Both the position numbers and the translations under genes were made by a program. Below are positions 16,336-24,702 of a DNA stretch of 64,000 nt, in pieces (the stretch's first letter is position 1; each line of letters begins with the position of its first letter). The notes below the pieces were generated by a model that was not told the origin of the DNA, did no database searches, and was given only the letters and a program-made list of their open reading frames with translations. Source of the stretch: M55B157 sp965657825 (GTDB lineage Bacteria > Actinomycetota > Actinomycetes > S36-B12); assembly GCA_965657825.1 (NCBI GenBank), contig CBFHQG010000002.1:6438-70437 (forward strand), read 5' to 3'.

Positions 16336-18369
16336 GTGACTGGGGCACCCGTGTGGCAGCCGGACCCCGCTCGGCTCGCCGACACGCGGATGGACACCTT
16401 CCGTCGGTACGTCATCGAGCGCACCGGGCGGGAACTTTCTGACTCTGCAGCGCTGCACACCTGGTCGGTCGAGCAGCCGGGGGAGTTCTGGGATGCGGTG
16501 TGGGACTTCTTCGGAGTCGTAGGCGAGAAGGGCGGCATCGTCACCGAGCCAGCCACGCTTCCGGAGGCTGTCTTCTTCCCCGAGGCTCGGTTGAACCTCG
16601 CCGAGAACATCCTGCGCGAGATCCCCGAGCGTGATGCCCCTGGATTTCCACTCGTGGTGTTCACCTCGGAATCCGGTGGCGACCTGACCGTCACAGCCGA
16701 GCTCACCCGGGATCTCCTGCTGGATGAGGTGGCGAGCACCGCTGCCGCACTGCGAGATCGAGGGGTGCGCGCGGGTGATCGCATCGCCATCGTGCTTCCT
16801 GTCTCGCAGGCTGCCTATGTCGTCACCCTTGCAGCGTTATCCATCGGGGCCGTCGTGTCGAGCGCGGCGCCGGAGTTCGGTGTCCCGGCGATCGTCGATC
16901 GCTTCGGACAACTCGATCCGGTCCTGCTCGTGGCTACAACCTCCTACCACTGGGCGGGTAAGCGGTTCGATCGGCGTGATCACCTCGTCGAACTTGCTCG
17001 TGCACTCCCCACGTTGCGGTCGGTGCTCGTCGTCCCCGGCAGCGACGACCTGTCATCACCCGTTGACCCTGACGTGCTCGATGTCACCAAGATCGCCGCA
17101 CTCATCGCCGCCGGATCGGGCCGTGCGCTGCGGGTCGACTCCCTTGCGGCGGCTCAGGCGGCCCATGAGGGTGCACCGATGGAGTTCGAGCGACTCCCAC
17201 TGGATCATCCGGCGTACGTGCTGTTCTCCTCGGGGACGACAGGCAAGCCGAAGTGCCTGATCCACCGACAGGGTGGGGTGCTGATCAAGCACCTCGTGGA
17301 GGCGGGACTTCATGGCGATGCTGGCCCGGGCGATCGCTTCTGCTTCTACACGACCACCGGGTGGATGATGTGGAATTGGGCGATCACGATCCCCGCGACT
17401 GGTGCCACCGTGGTCCTCCACGATGGAGCGCCGCATTTCCCCGATGTCGATGGCATGTTCACCCTCGCCGACCGGGCGCAACTGACCCACCTGGGGCTGG
17501 GTGCCCGACTGCTGGACTCCATGCGCACCGCAGGCAAAGTGCTCACCGACGACCGGGACCTGTCGGCGCTTCGGATGGTGCTCGTCACCGGCTCACCGCT
17601 GACCGAGAGCACTGCGCGTTGGATGACCGCCCAACTCGGGCCCGAGGTGATGCCCAACCCGATATCCGGAGGCACTGACCTCGTCGGCTGCTTCATCGGC
17701 GGGGATCCGACTCGGCCGGTGTGGGCCGGTGAGATCCCCGCAGCCGCACTCGGCATGGATGTCGACGTCTTCGATGAGGATGGCCGGCCGATGACCGATG
17801 ACACCGCCGGGGAATTGGTGTGCCGCAACACCTTCCCGACGGTTCCACTGGGAATCTGGGGGGATGAGTCGGGAGAGCGGCTGCATTCGACGTACTTTGA
17901 ACGGTTCCCGGGTGTGTGGACCCACGGTGACCTGACATCGAGGACCGAGCACGGGGGGTTCGTGATCCATGGCCGCAGTGACGCCACCTTGAACGTCGCA
18001 GGTGTGCGGATCGGCACGGGTGAGATCTATTCCGCGCTCGAGCACGTGCCTGAGATCGTGGACTCGCTGGTGTTCGCCCAGTCCTGGGATGACGACACGC
18101 GGATGATCCTTCTGGTCGTGTTGGCTCCCGGTGCGTCCCTCGATGACGAACTCGTCAGACTCATCCGCTCGACCTTGAAGGAACGCTGCTCACCGCGGCA
18201 CATACCAGGCCTCATCCTGGCGGTGGAGGCACTGCCCCGGACGTTGACCGGCAAGCTGGCCGAGATCGCGGTGGCCGACACTGTGGCGGGGCGTCCGGTG
18301 CGCAATCGTGATGCGCTGGCCAATCCCGAGGCTCTCGACGCTATCGCTGAGGCCGTTGCCCGGGCCTGA
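16336..18369 (+). CDS. Acetoacetate-CoA ligase (acetoacetyl-CoA synthetase)
   Basis: 677 residues. It activates acetoacetate with ATP and CoA in the cytosol. It has the ANL-superfamily P-loop FSSGTTGKPKCLIHRQGG, the block TTGWMMWNWAI, GGTDLVGCF, and the C-terminal TLTGKLAEIAV with the acylation lysine. The N-terminal LADTRMDTFRRY and EARLNLAENIL match acetoacetyl-CoA synthetases rather than acetate ligases. I start at GTG 16336, with AGGA shortly upstream; a TTG at 16303 lies inside an inverted repeat and has its purine run too close. Downstream is a palindromic element, then a convergent DUF559 gene. Confidence 0.92.
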   Translation: MTGAPVWQPDPARLADTRMDTFRRYVIERTGRELSDSAALHTWSVEQPGEFWDAVWDFFGVVGEKGGIVTEPATLPEAVFFPEARLNLAENILREIPERDAPGFPLVVFTSESGGDLTVTAELTRDLLLDEVASTAAALRDRGVRAGDRIAIVLPVSQAAYVVTLAALSIGAVVSSAAPEFGVPAIVDRFGQLDPVLLVATTSYHWAGKRFDRRDHLVELARALPTLRSVLVVPGSDDLSSPVDPDVLDVTKIAALIAAGSGRALRVDSLAAAQAAHEGAPMEFERLPLDHPAYVLFSSGTTGKPKCLIHRQGGVLIKHLVEAGLHGDAGPGDRFCFYTTTGWMMWNWAITIPATGATVVLHDGAPHFPDVDGMFTLADRAQLTHLGLGARLLDSMRTAGKVLTDDRDLSALRMVLVTGSPLTESTARWMTAQLGPEVMPNPISGGTDLVGCFIGGDPTRPVWAGEIPAAALGMDVDVFDEDGRPMTDDTAGELVCRNTFPTVPLGIWGDESGERLHSTYFERFPGVWTHGDLTSRTEHGGFVIHGRSDATLNVAGVRIGTGEIYSALEHVPEIVDSLVFAQSWDDDTRMILLVVLAPGASLDDELVRLIRSTLKERCSPRHIPGLILAVEALPRTLTGKLAEIAVADTVAGRPVRNRDALANPEALDAIAEAVARA

Positions 18370-18376
18370 TCACCGG

Positions 18377-18437
18377 GTTTGCGCGGGAAATCAGCAATTT
18401 CAACCGGGTAAAATCCGTTGTTTCCTTCGCAAACTCA
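18377..18437. repeat. Palindromic element, copy 1 (about 61 bp)
   Basis: Compared base by base, this stretch and the reverse complement of 19516-19576 agree at 46 of 61 positions, with both ends strongly conserved (GTTTGCGC at one end, TTTCCTTCGCAAA near the other). Each copy is itself an imperfect palindrome. It covers the stop codon of the DUF559 gene. Confidence 0.75.
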
Positions 18438-19442
18438 ACTGTTCACCCGGGCCAAGGCCCGAAGGATCCGTTCGATGACACGGTGCGGTTCGTGAGTGAT
18501 CTCAGCCCACGTCCAGCGAATGATGATGAATCCAGCCTGCTCGAGGTCATCTTGGCGCCGCTTCTCTCTCCATAGGTCGGCGGGGTCGCGATACTTCAGT
18601 GCACCGTCTGCTTCGCCAAGAACTCTGCCCCACCTGAAGTCGGCTCGATACCCTCGTCCGCTTGCCCCGCGAACTAGCGCTTGAGGTTGGGCAGGAGGGA
18701 GTCGTCTTCGCTGGAATTCGATCCAGGACTTGGCTTCCAAAGCCGATTCCAGCCGCGGGTCGATGATCCCCGCCCATTGTTTGACACGGACGATTCCACG
18801 GCCGTGGTGGTCATCGAGGACCCGAGAGAGTCGATGCTGCAACATCTGGTGTTCCGTCTCACGACCGAGTGCGTCTAAGAGTTGGTAGGTGGTGAGTCGC
18901 ATGTGCGGTGACCGAGTCCGAAGCCATTCGTATTCCCGCCGCAACCCCTGACTTAGGATCCAGGTAATCAGCCCTGGTGATGTCACTTCACAGGCGATGT
19001 CGACCGCCGTCCTGAACGGCGAGGTGAAGTCGGTGTCGCCCACATGGACTCGACACTCGTCGTCGATTCGGCCCTCACGAATGATGACTCTGCCCCTGTT
19101 GCCGCGCCTGACCGGCGATCCGACCGGCACCCAGATCAATGATCGCGCCGACGCGGCTTCAATACCCCAGACTGATGCGGCGACAACTCCACCGATGATC
19201 GGGGTCACACCATGTTGCTCCACGAATGTGCAGGCCTCGTTCGTCGCGGCTTGAACGGCGACGGCAGGATCAAGGCAGTAGGTGTCCCTATGTATGCGAG
19301 TGATCATGCCCCGCTCGGCTAGGTAAAGCAGTTGCCGGCGGCCGATACCCACCAATCGGGACTGAGCTCCGGTAAAGGATGCCGAGCCGAAGGCGGTGTG
19401 GAGGTCGGCGAGGGCCCGAGTTGTGGGACCGTAGTTCGCCAT
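18435..19442 (-). CDS. AbiEi-like/DUF559 protein (winged helix plus Vsr-type nuclease-like domain)
   Basis: 335 residues. The N-terminus (about 25-60: GIGRRQLLYLAERGMITRIH, then RDTYCL) resembles the winged-helix head of AbiEi-type antitoxins. The C-terminus (about 255-330) has YRADFRWGRVLGEADGALKY, EKRRQDDLEQAGF and IIRWTW, a DUF559/Vsr PD-(D/E)xK-like nuclease pattern with D, E-x-D and K positions kept. Such genes occur in many copies in Actinobacteria and their role is not settled. No AbiEii toxin partner lies nearby. The gene is enclosed by two related palindromes, and its reading frame ends inside one of them. Confidence 0.75.
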   Translation of the reverse strand: MANYGPTTRALADLHTAFGSASFTGAQSRLVGIGRRQLLYLAERGMITRIHRDTYCLDPAVAVQAATNEACTFVEQHGVTPIIGGVVAASVWGIEAASARSLIWVPVGSPVRRGNRGRVIIREGRIDDECRVHVGDTDFTSPFRTAVDIACEVTSPGLITWILSQGLRREYEWLRTRSPHMRLTTYQLLDALGRETEHQMLQHRLSRVLDDHHGRGIVRVKQWAGIIDPRLESALEAKSWIEFQRRRLPPAQPQALVRGASGRGYRADFRWGRVLGEADGALKYRDPADLWREKRRQDDLEQAGFIIIRWTWAEITHEPHRVIERILRALARVNS

Positions 19443-19515
19443 ACATCGAACAATTACGGGGAATCACCAGACGACGCGAGTGGCGCATGAGTTGCTGTGG
19501 ATTGAATTGGCATCG

Positions 19516-19576
19516 TGACTTTGCGAAGGAAATCCCGAAATTCAGCCGGCTGAAATTAGTACTTTCGTGCGCAAAC
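19516..19576. repeat. Palindromic element, copy 2 (about 61 bp)
   Basis: Inverted relative to copy 1, 46/61 identical. It lies 8 bases after the kmo stop (same strand) and upstream of the DUF559 start, so it may also work as a terminator for kmo. Confidence 0.75.
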
Positions 19577-19583
19577 TGCTGGA

Positions 19584-20936
19584 TTAGCGGCGGGTGAGGC
19601 CGGAAATCGCCGCTGCCGCAGCCCCGACCGCGGCGCCGAGTGCACCGGCGGCCACTGCTCCAGCCGTCAAGCGCTGGGCCCGCACCCGCGGCTCGATCTC
19701 GGCATACGGGGTAGTAGAGAACGACACCATGTCGTAGCGGGTGCGGTAGCGCTCCCCGAAGGCCCGATTCAAGGACTGCTCCACCGAGTGCAGCACTCGG
19801 TATCCGGGTGAGTTGACCGAGTCACGCATCTCGATGAAGTTGTGCAGCGCGAGATCGGCGATCGCATCTCCCTGCGGCTTGCGGATCGCAGCGTAGTCGG
19901 CCAACGCGGCTGCCCAATCGTCACCGTGCACGTCGAGTTGGCGCAGTAGCTCCACGCAATCCTCGAAGCCGGCATTGGCACCCTGCCCGTAGAACGGGCA
20001 GATGGCATGGGCGGCATCACCGATCAGCGCGACGCGACCGATGTTCCACGGCGCGCACCTGACGGTCAGCAGAGAACCGATCGGGTTCAGTCGGTAGTCC
20101 TCCTCGAGGTCGGGCATGAGGGTGGAGGCATCCGGGTAGTTGTCGTCGAAGTAGCGACGAGCCTTCTCTGGGGTATCGATCTCGTCGAAGGATCCGGGGC
20201 CCTTGCGGGGCCAGAACAGCGTCGCGGTGAACGAACGATCGAGGTTGGGCAGTGCGATCATCATCGACGCCCCGCGCGGCCAGATGTGCAGCGCTGCGGG
20301 ATCGAGAGCGAAGTCACCATCGACCGGCGGGATGGTCAACTCCCGGTAGGAATGGGACAGGTAGTCCTGGGAATAGTCGAAGCCGTCACGGGATTGCATT
20401 GCTCGTCGCACGACGCTGAAGGCGCCATCGGAGCCGATGACTGCGTCGGCGGAGACATCGACCGGACCATCCGGGCCGATGAACGACAGGGCGTTCGTGT
20501 CCAGATCCAGTGCGCTCAGGCGATGCTCGAAGTGCATGCTGACCGAGGGCAACGATTCGGCGGCATCGAGGAGGACGGCATTCAATTCGCCACGGCTGAT
20601 CGAGTTGATGCCACGCTCGCCGTCAGCGCTATACGGCTGGAACGCCTCGTCGCCCTCGACCGTGTGGATCATCCGCCCGGTCATCAGCAAGCCGCGGGAG
20701 AGGACCTCGCTTTCCAGGCCGACCTCGCGCAGGGCGGTGAGGCCGCGGGTGGAGATCGCCAGGTTGATACTGCGTCCGCGCTCAGCACCGCTGACTCGCG
20801 GATCCGGACGCCGCTCGTAGACATCGACGGTGTAGCCGCGCCGCCCGAGCATGGTGGCGAGCAGTGCCCCGGTCAAACCGGCGCCGACGATGGTGACACT
20901 GCCCGTGACACTGCTGCCCGTGACACTGCTGTTCAT
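19584..20936 (-). CDS. kmo: Kynurenine 3-monooxygenase
   Basis: 450 residues. A FAD- and NADPH-dependent hydroxylase that converts L-kynurenine to 3-hydroxykynurenine. The FAD-binding GAGLTGALLATMLGRRGY is at the N-terminus; GSDGAFSVVR and LIGDAAHAICPFYGQGANAG are the family GD motifs. The Ala-rich hydrophobic C-terminus (about 425-447) could be a membrane tail, as in eukaryotic KMO. A short repeat (SSVTGSVTG) starts the protein. The start overlaps the stop of the ACMS decarboxylase gene by 4 bp, making it the last gene of the ridA-haaO-acmsD-kmo operon. Confidence 0.95.
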   Translation of the reverse strand: MNSSVTGSSVTGSVTIVGAGLTGALLATMLGRRGYTVDVYERRPDPRVSGAERGRSINLAISTRGLTALREVGLESEVLSRGLLMTGRMIHTVEGDEAFQPYSADGERGINSISRGELNAVLLDAAESLPSVSMHFEHRLSALDLDTNALSFIGPDGPVDVSADAVIGSDGAFSVVRRAMQSRDGFDYSQDYLSHSYRELTIPPVDGDFALDPAALHIWPRGASMMIALPNLDRSFTATLFWPRKGPGSFDEIDTPEKARRYFDDNYPDASTLMPDLEEDYRLNPIGSLLTVRCAPWNIGRVALIGDAAHAICPFYGQGANAGFEDCVELLRQLDVHGDDWAAALADYAAIRKPQGDAIADLALHNFIEMRDSVNSPGYRVLHSVEQSLNRAFGERYRTRYDMVSFSTTPYAEIEPRVRAQRLTAGAVAAGALGAAVGAAAAAISGLTRR

Positions 20937-21961
20937 GCGCGTGCCTCCTGTCGAGTTGCCGTCACCGTCGCACCGAGCCAGCGCGAGGCGTTGCCACCGA
21001 GGATGGCCTCGCGCTGGTCCTCGGAGAGGAAATCAGACTCCCGAACGACACGACCGGCGGGTCGTTCGCCCAGCGGGTATGGGAAGTCCGAGCCCATCAT
21101 CACGCGTTCGGGGCCCATCGTCTCGACGAGAAGCCGCAGAGATCGCTCATCGAACACGACTGAATCGACACTGAAGCGGTCGATATAGGAGGAGGGGGGG
21201 CGCTGGGAGACTCCGACGAGGTCGTGGCGTTGGTGCCACGCATTGTCCATCCGGCCCAGCCACATGGCGAATGACCCACCACCGTGTGCGAAGCAGATGC
21301 GTAGGTCAGAGGAGACCCGATCGAAGACGCCACCGAGGATCATCGCGAGCACCGACAGATGCGTCTCGGCTGGCATCCCGACCAGCCACTGTGCCATCCA
21401 TCGGGAGGTACGGGTGGTGACGGGCATATCCCATGGATGAACGAAGACTGGGGCGCCGACTGCCGCGCAGTGCTGCAGGAACTCGACGACGCCAGGATCG
21501 TCGAGATCGCGATCACCGACGTGGTTACCGATCTCGACCCCGGCGTGCCCGTTGGCCAGGCAGCGGTCGAGTTCGCGGCAGGCTGCTTCCGGATCGGCGA
21601 GGGGGACCTGACAGAAAGGAATCAGTCGGTCGGGCGCCTCGGAACACATCTGCAGCGCGAGGTCATTGAAGATCGCCGCGACCCGCGATGACTCGGTGGT
21701 GTTGCGGTGATAGGAGAAGAACACCGGGGTGGGTGACACCACCTGGACGTCGACGCCATCGGCATCCATCTCTGCGATGCGCGCGGAGGCGCTCCAGCAG
21801 CGCTCGTCGATGGCGCGGAACTCCTCATCACCCAGCATGATCATCGCGTCGCGTTCGCTGGTGACTCGCAGCCACGGCCACGGCCCAGCACCGCCGGTCT
21901 CGGTCTGTAGATCGGGCCAACCGCACGGGACGTTGTGCGAGTGGATATCGATGACGCGCAT
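20933..21961 (-). CDS. nbaD: 2-amino-3-carboxymuconate-6-semialdehyde decarboxylase (ACMSD)
   Basis: 342 residues from the ATG at 21961. A zinc amidohydrolase-fold enzyme that decarboxylates ACMS to 2-aminomuconate semialdehyde, diverting it from quinolinate. Metal ligands are visible as DIHSHNVP (HxH), VFVHPWDMP, CFAHGGGSF and SDFPYPLGE. Its place directly after 3-hydroxyanthranilate dioxygenase (1-base gap) and before kmo (4-bp overlap) supports the specific assignment within the amidohydrolase_2 family. Confidence 0.92.
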   Translation of the reverse strand: MRVIDIHSHNVPCGWPDLQTETGGAGPWPWLRVTSERDAMIMLGDEEFRAIDERCWSASARIAEMDADGVDVQVVSPTPVFFSYHRNTTESSRVAAIFNDLALQMCSEAPDRLIPFCQVPLADPEAACRELDRCLANGHAGVEIGNHVGDRDLDDPGVVEFLQHCAAVGAPVFVHPWDMPVTTRTSRWMAQWLVGMPAETHLSVLAMILGGVFDRVSSDLRICFAHGGGSFAMWLGRMDNAWHQRHDLVGVSQRPPSSYIDRFSVDSVVFDERSLRLLVETMGPERVMMGSDFPYPLGERPAGRVVRESDFLSEDQREAILGGNASRWLGATVTATRQEARA

Positions 21962-21962
21962 G

Positions 21963-22490
21963 TCACCCCTTGCCCGGGTGCAGGTGTCCGCAGGAGGGAC
22001 ACACCCGGGCAGCCTCGTCGGTGTAGAACGCCTCGAACACCGGTGGCAGGTCAGCGGCGATGTCGCGGACCTGCAGTTCGACCTCGTGCACCTTCGCGCT
22101 GCACTGCGGGCAGTACCACTGGAACTTCTCCAGGGTGCCCTCCTCGCGGACACGTTCGAAGACCAGGCCGATGGAGCCGGTCTCGGGGCGCTGAGGCGAA
22201 TGCGGCATGTTGCGGGGCAGCACCCACATCTCACCGGGGCCGATGGTGACTGTCGCGGGTCCGTCGGGAGTCATCAGATCCACATGCATGGTGCCCTTGA
22301 TCTGGTAGAAGACCTCCTCGAATGGGTCGACGTGGTAGTCGGTACGCGCGTTGGGACCACCGACGACCATGACGATGAAGTCCTCACCTCCGGGGAACAT
22401 CTCCTTGTTGGCGACCGGGGGCTTCAGCTCAGGGCCGTTTGTGGTGACCCAGGTATCGAAGTCGATGGTGCGGGTCAGGTCGTCGGTCAT
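21963..22490 (-). CDS. nbaC: 3-hydroxyanthranilate 3,4-dioxygenase
   Basis: 175 residues, a cupin with Fe(II) ligands in YHVDPFEEVFYQ and MPHSPQRPE. It opens the ring of 3-hydroxyanthranilate to ACMS. The C-terminal CPQC and CPSCGH pairs form the rubredoxin-like second iron site typical of the bacterial enzyme. The start overlaps the 2-aminomuconate deaminase stop (ATGA). Confidence 0.96.
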   Translation of the reverse strand: MTDDLTRTIDFDTWVTTNGPELKPPVANKEMFPGGEDFIVMVVGGPNARTDYHVDPFEEVFYQIKGTMHVDLMTPDGPATVTIGPGEMWVLPRNMPHSPQRPETGSIGLVFERVREEGTLEKFQWYCPQCSAKVHEVELQVRDIAADLPPVFEAFYTDEAARVCPSCGHLHPGKG

Positions 22491-22927
22491 GGGACGGGCC
22501 TTTCGTCAGCGGCGCCACGGTGGGCGACCGCGGTGATCTCGATGAGCAGGTGGGGATGGGGCAGTTCACGGACGGCCACGGTGGTGCGGGTCGGACCGGT
22601 GTGGTCGAAGAACTCCGCGTACGCGGAGTTGTAGCCGGCGAAGTCGGCCATGTCGACCAGGTAGGAGGTCACCTGCACGAGGTGCTGCAGACCGAGACCC
22701 TCCGTTGCGAGCAGATCGGAGATGTTGGTGATCACCGCGCGGGTTTGTGCGGCGATATCGAGTGTCACCGATCCATCAGCGGCAACATCCACCCCGATGA
22801 AGGTGTCATCGGCGCGGCGACTGGAGGTGCCCGAGACCCAGACGAGATCGCCGACGGACTTCACGTGGGGATACGCCCCCCGCGGGGTGGCCTTTCCTGG
22901 CACCACCCGGGCGCTGGATTTCGTCAC
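22487..22927 (-). CDS. amnD: RidA-family 2-aminomuconate deaminase
   Basis: 146 residues from GTG 22927, chosen because GGGAGG lies 8 bases upstream; an ATG 12 codons earlier (22963) has no such site. The RidA/YjgF fold is shown by GDLVWVSGTSSRR, YLVDMADFAGYNSAYAEFF and TRTTVAVRELPHPHLLIEI. As the first gene of an operon encoding the ring-cleavage branch of kynurenine degradation, it most likely removes ammonia from 2-aminomuconate (AmnD/NbaF), rather than acting as a general imine deaminase. Confidence 0.88.
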   Translation of the reverse strand: MTKSSARVVPGKATPRGAYPHVKSVGDLVWVSGTSSRRADDTFIGVDVAADGSVTLDIAAQTRAVITNISDLLATEGLGLQHLVQVTSYLVDMADFAGYNSAYAEFFDHTGPTRTTVAVRELPHPHLLIEITAVAHRGAADERPVP

Positions 22928-22990
22928 GGTTCCATCCTCCCGGTCGATTCCTCGTCGTGCCATGCCCGCTGGTTACCCATTGGGGAGACT

Positions 22991-23012
22991 GCCATGCCTA
23001 AGGGGGCATAGC
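22991..23012. promoter_or_regulatory. Candidate LysR operator in the divergent promoter
   Basis: ATGCC at 22994-22998 and GGCAT at 23005-23009 form an inverted repeat 8-10 bases ahead of the lysR GTG, in the 93-bp gap shared with the divergent amnD operon. The spacing does not exactly fit T-N11-A, so this is a weak call. Confidence 0.35.
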
Positions 23013-23020
23013 CTGAGGGG

Positions 23021-23956
23021 GTGGTCACTCTCGCGCATCGGCTGCTCGACGGCCGACTCAAACTGCGGCATCTGGTGCTGGCGACGACCATCGCCGACGC
23101 GGGCAGCCTGGCCAGAGCGGCCGAGCAACTGCACATCACCCAACCCGTGGTGACCCGTGGACTGCAGGATCTTGAAGCGATCGTCGGGGTGACGCTGTTC
23201 GACCGGTCGACGCAGGGGGTGGTTCCGACGGTCTACGGACGGGCCTTCGTCGAGCACGCGAGAGCGGCGCTCGCGGAGATCCAGCAGGCGGGGCGCACCT
23301 TGACCGACCTCGTCGAGGCTGAGACAGGCACGGTCACGGTCGGTACACACCTGGCTGGATCCAACATCCTGCTCCCGTTGGCGATCGCTCGACTGAAATC
23401 ACAGCGCCCCGGGGTCGCTGTCGTCGTGCGCGAATCGACCCCCGATGTGCTGCAGTCGGAGTTGCTCGTGGGCGACGTCGATCTCACGGTCGGTCGACTC
23501 ACCGCTACCGACGCGCGCATTGATCAGGAGCGCCTGTACATCGAGCCGATCGTGTTCGTCGTGCGCGCGGATCATCCGATACTGCGGGGAGCAGTCCCGA
23601 CCTTCGCCGAATTGGCCGCCCTGCCGTGGATCGTGCCCGTAGGCGGTACTGCGCTGCGTCGTGAACTCGAACAGGTCTTCGCCTCGCATGCGCTGGTGTG
23701 GCCGGAGGACAGGGTCGAGTGCACCAGTGCGCTCACGCTGCGCCGCCTGATCCTGGATCGTGACTGTGTTGCTGCGCTGCCTGAACTCGTTGCTTGCGAT
23801 GATGAATCCCTCGCGATCGTGACACCCATCGATGCCGACCTGGCGCACCTGGCTCGTCCGGTGGGGATCTCGCGTGTGCGATCGCGGTGGGAGCCTCCCG
23901 CTGTGACGGCGTTCATCGAAGGTCTACGGCGGGTGGCTGACGATCTATCGGATTAG
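23021..23956 (+). CDS. LysR-family transcriptional regulator of the kynurenine genes
   Basis: 311 residues. An N-terminal winged HTH (about 10-70: LRHLVLATTIADAGSLARAA, then ITQPVVTRGLQDLE) precedes a periplasmic-binding-protein-like effector domain. Its gene is divergent from the amnD operon and convergent with the formamidase-like gene, overlapping it by 4 bp, so it sits between the two halves of the kynurenine set. By family habit it should activate at least the divergent operon in response to a pathway intermediate. GTG start. Effector not identifiable from sequence. Confidence 0.88.
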   Translation: MVTLAHRLLDGRLKLRHLVLATTIADAGSLARAAEQLHITQPVVTRGLQDLEAIVGVTLFDRSTQGVVPTVYGRAFVEHARAALAEIQQAGRTLTDLVEAETGTVTVGTHLAGSNILLPLAIARLKSQRPGVAVVVRESTPDVLQSELLVGDVDLTVGRLTATDARIDQERLYIEPIVFVVRADHPILRGAVPTFAELAALPWIVPVGGTALRRELEQVFASHALVWPEDRVECTSALTLRRLILDRDCVAALPELVACDDESLAIVTPIDADLAHLARPVGISRVRSRWEPPAVTAFIEGLRRVADDLSD

Positions 23957-24702
23957 TCGCGGGAATCGAGGCTGAGGGCCTCGCGGAGCAGGGCACGCCG
24001 CACATCGGAGACGGCCGAGGCTGGGTCGAGGATCTCGTAGTGGCCCTCACCCGGCCTCAACATGAGCTCCAGTCGTTGCCCCTGCTCGATGACATGTCGC
24101 CGGTAGGACTCACTCTGCGTGAGCGGAACGTCGCTATCAGCGTCGCCGTGGAGGATCACCCGGCGACCAGCGGAATCGGGGACGAGTACCGCGGGATCAC
24201 AAAGTGCGTACCTGTCGGGGACGTCCTCGGGGCGGCCGCCCATCAGCGTGTCGACGGCACCATCGCCGAGGTGTTCTTTGCTGGCCTGAGAAAAGCAGAC
24301 GACCGGAGCATGCAGGATGATCGCGTCGAAGGGTGGCAGTACTCCCCGTGAGGTGGCCCACGCCACCAACCCACCTCCCGCGGAATGGCCGCAGATCGCA
24401 CGGCGAGTCGTGTCCACTCCGTGTCTGACGGCACTCACCAGTGCGTGATCGATCGCAGCCGCGGTGTCATCGAGAGTTGCCGGCCACGCGTTCTCATAGG
24501 TGCGGTATTCGATGCTGAACACGGCGAAGCCGTGCGCAGCCAGGTCCAGCGCACTGGGCTCCTCGATCTCGCGACGCCAGACCGGTCGCCAGAAGCCACC
24601 GTGGACGAGCACCACCAGAGGCGGGTTAGCGCTCTCGGGCAGGAACCATTCGCCAACCTGCATCGGGTCGGTTCCGTATGTCTCGACAACGCGGTGGGTC
24701 AT
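23953..24702 (-). CDS. Alpha/beta hydrolase, probable kynurenine formamidase (AFMID type)
   Basis: 249 residues from the ATG at 24702. An alpha/beta hydrolase with the oxyanion motif HGGFWRPVW, the nucleophile GHSAGGGLVAW, an Asp near HGDADSDVP and the catalytic His in GEGHYEIL. HGGxW formamidases of the AFMID type hydrolyse N-formylkynurenine. The gene lies in the kynA-kynU operon and overlaps kynU by 4 bp. No KynB-type metal-dependent formamidase is present, so this is the natural candidate. I give no symbol because the specific activity is inferred from context. Confidence 0.82.
   Translation of the reverse strand: MTHRVVETYGTDPMQVGEWFLPESANPPLVVLVHGGFWRPVWRREIEEPSALDLAAHGFAVFSIEYRTYENAWPATLDDTAAAIDHALVSAVRHGVDTTRRAICGHSAGGGLVAWATSRGVLPPFDAIILHAPVVCFSQASKEHLGDGAVDTLMGGRPEDVPDRYALCDPAVLVPDSAGRRVILHGDADSDVPLTQSESYRRHVIEQGQRLELMLRPGEGHYEILDPASAVSDVRRALLREALSLDSRD

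Noticed and set aside
14578..16458. A 626-codon frame extending the CrtA-like gene upstream
   Set aside because: The extension runs antisense through the MpaB-like gene; family similarity begins at MQVWLDVF (15273).
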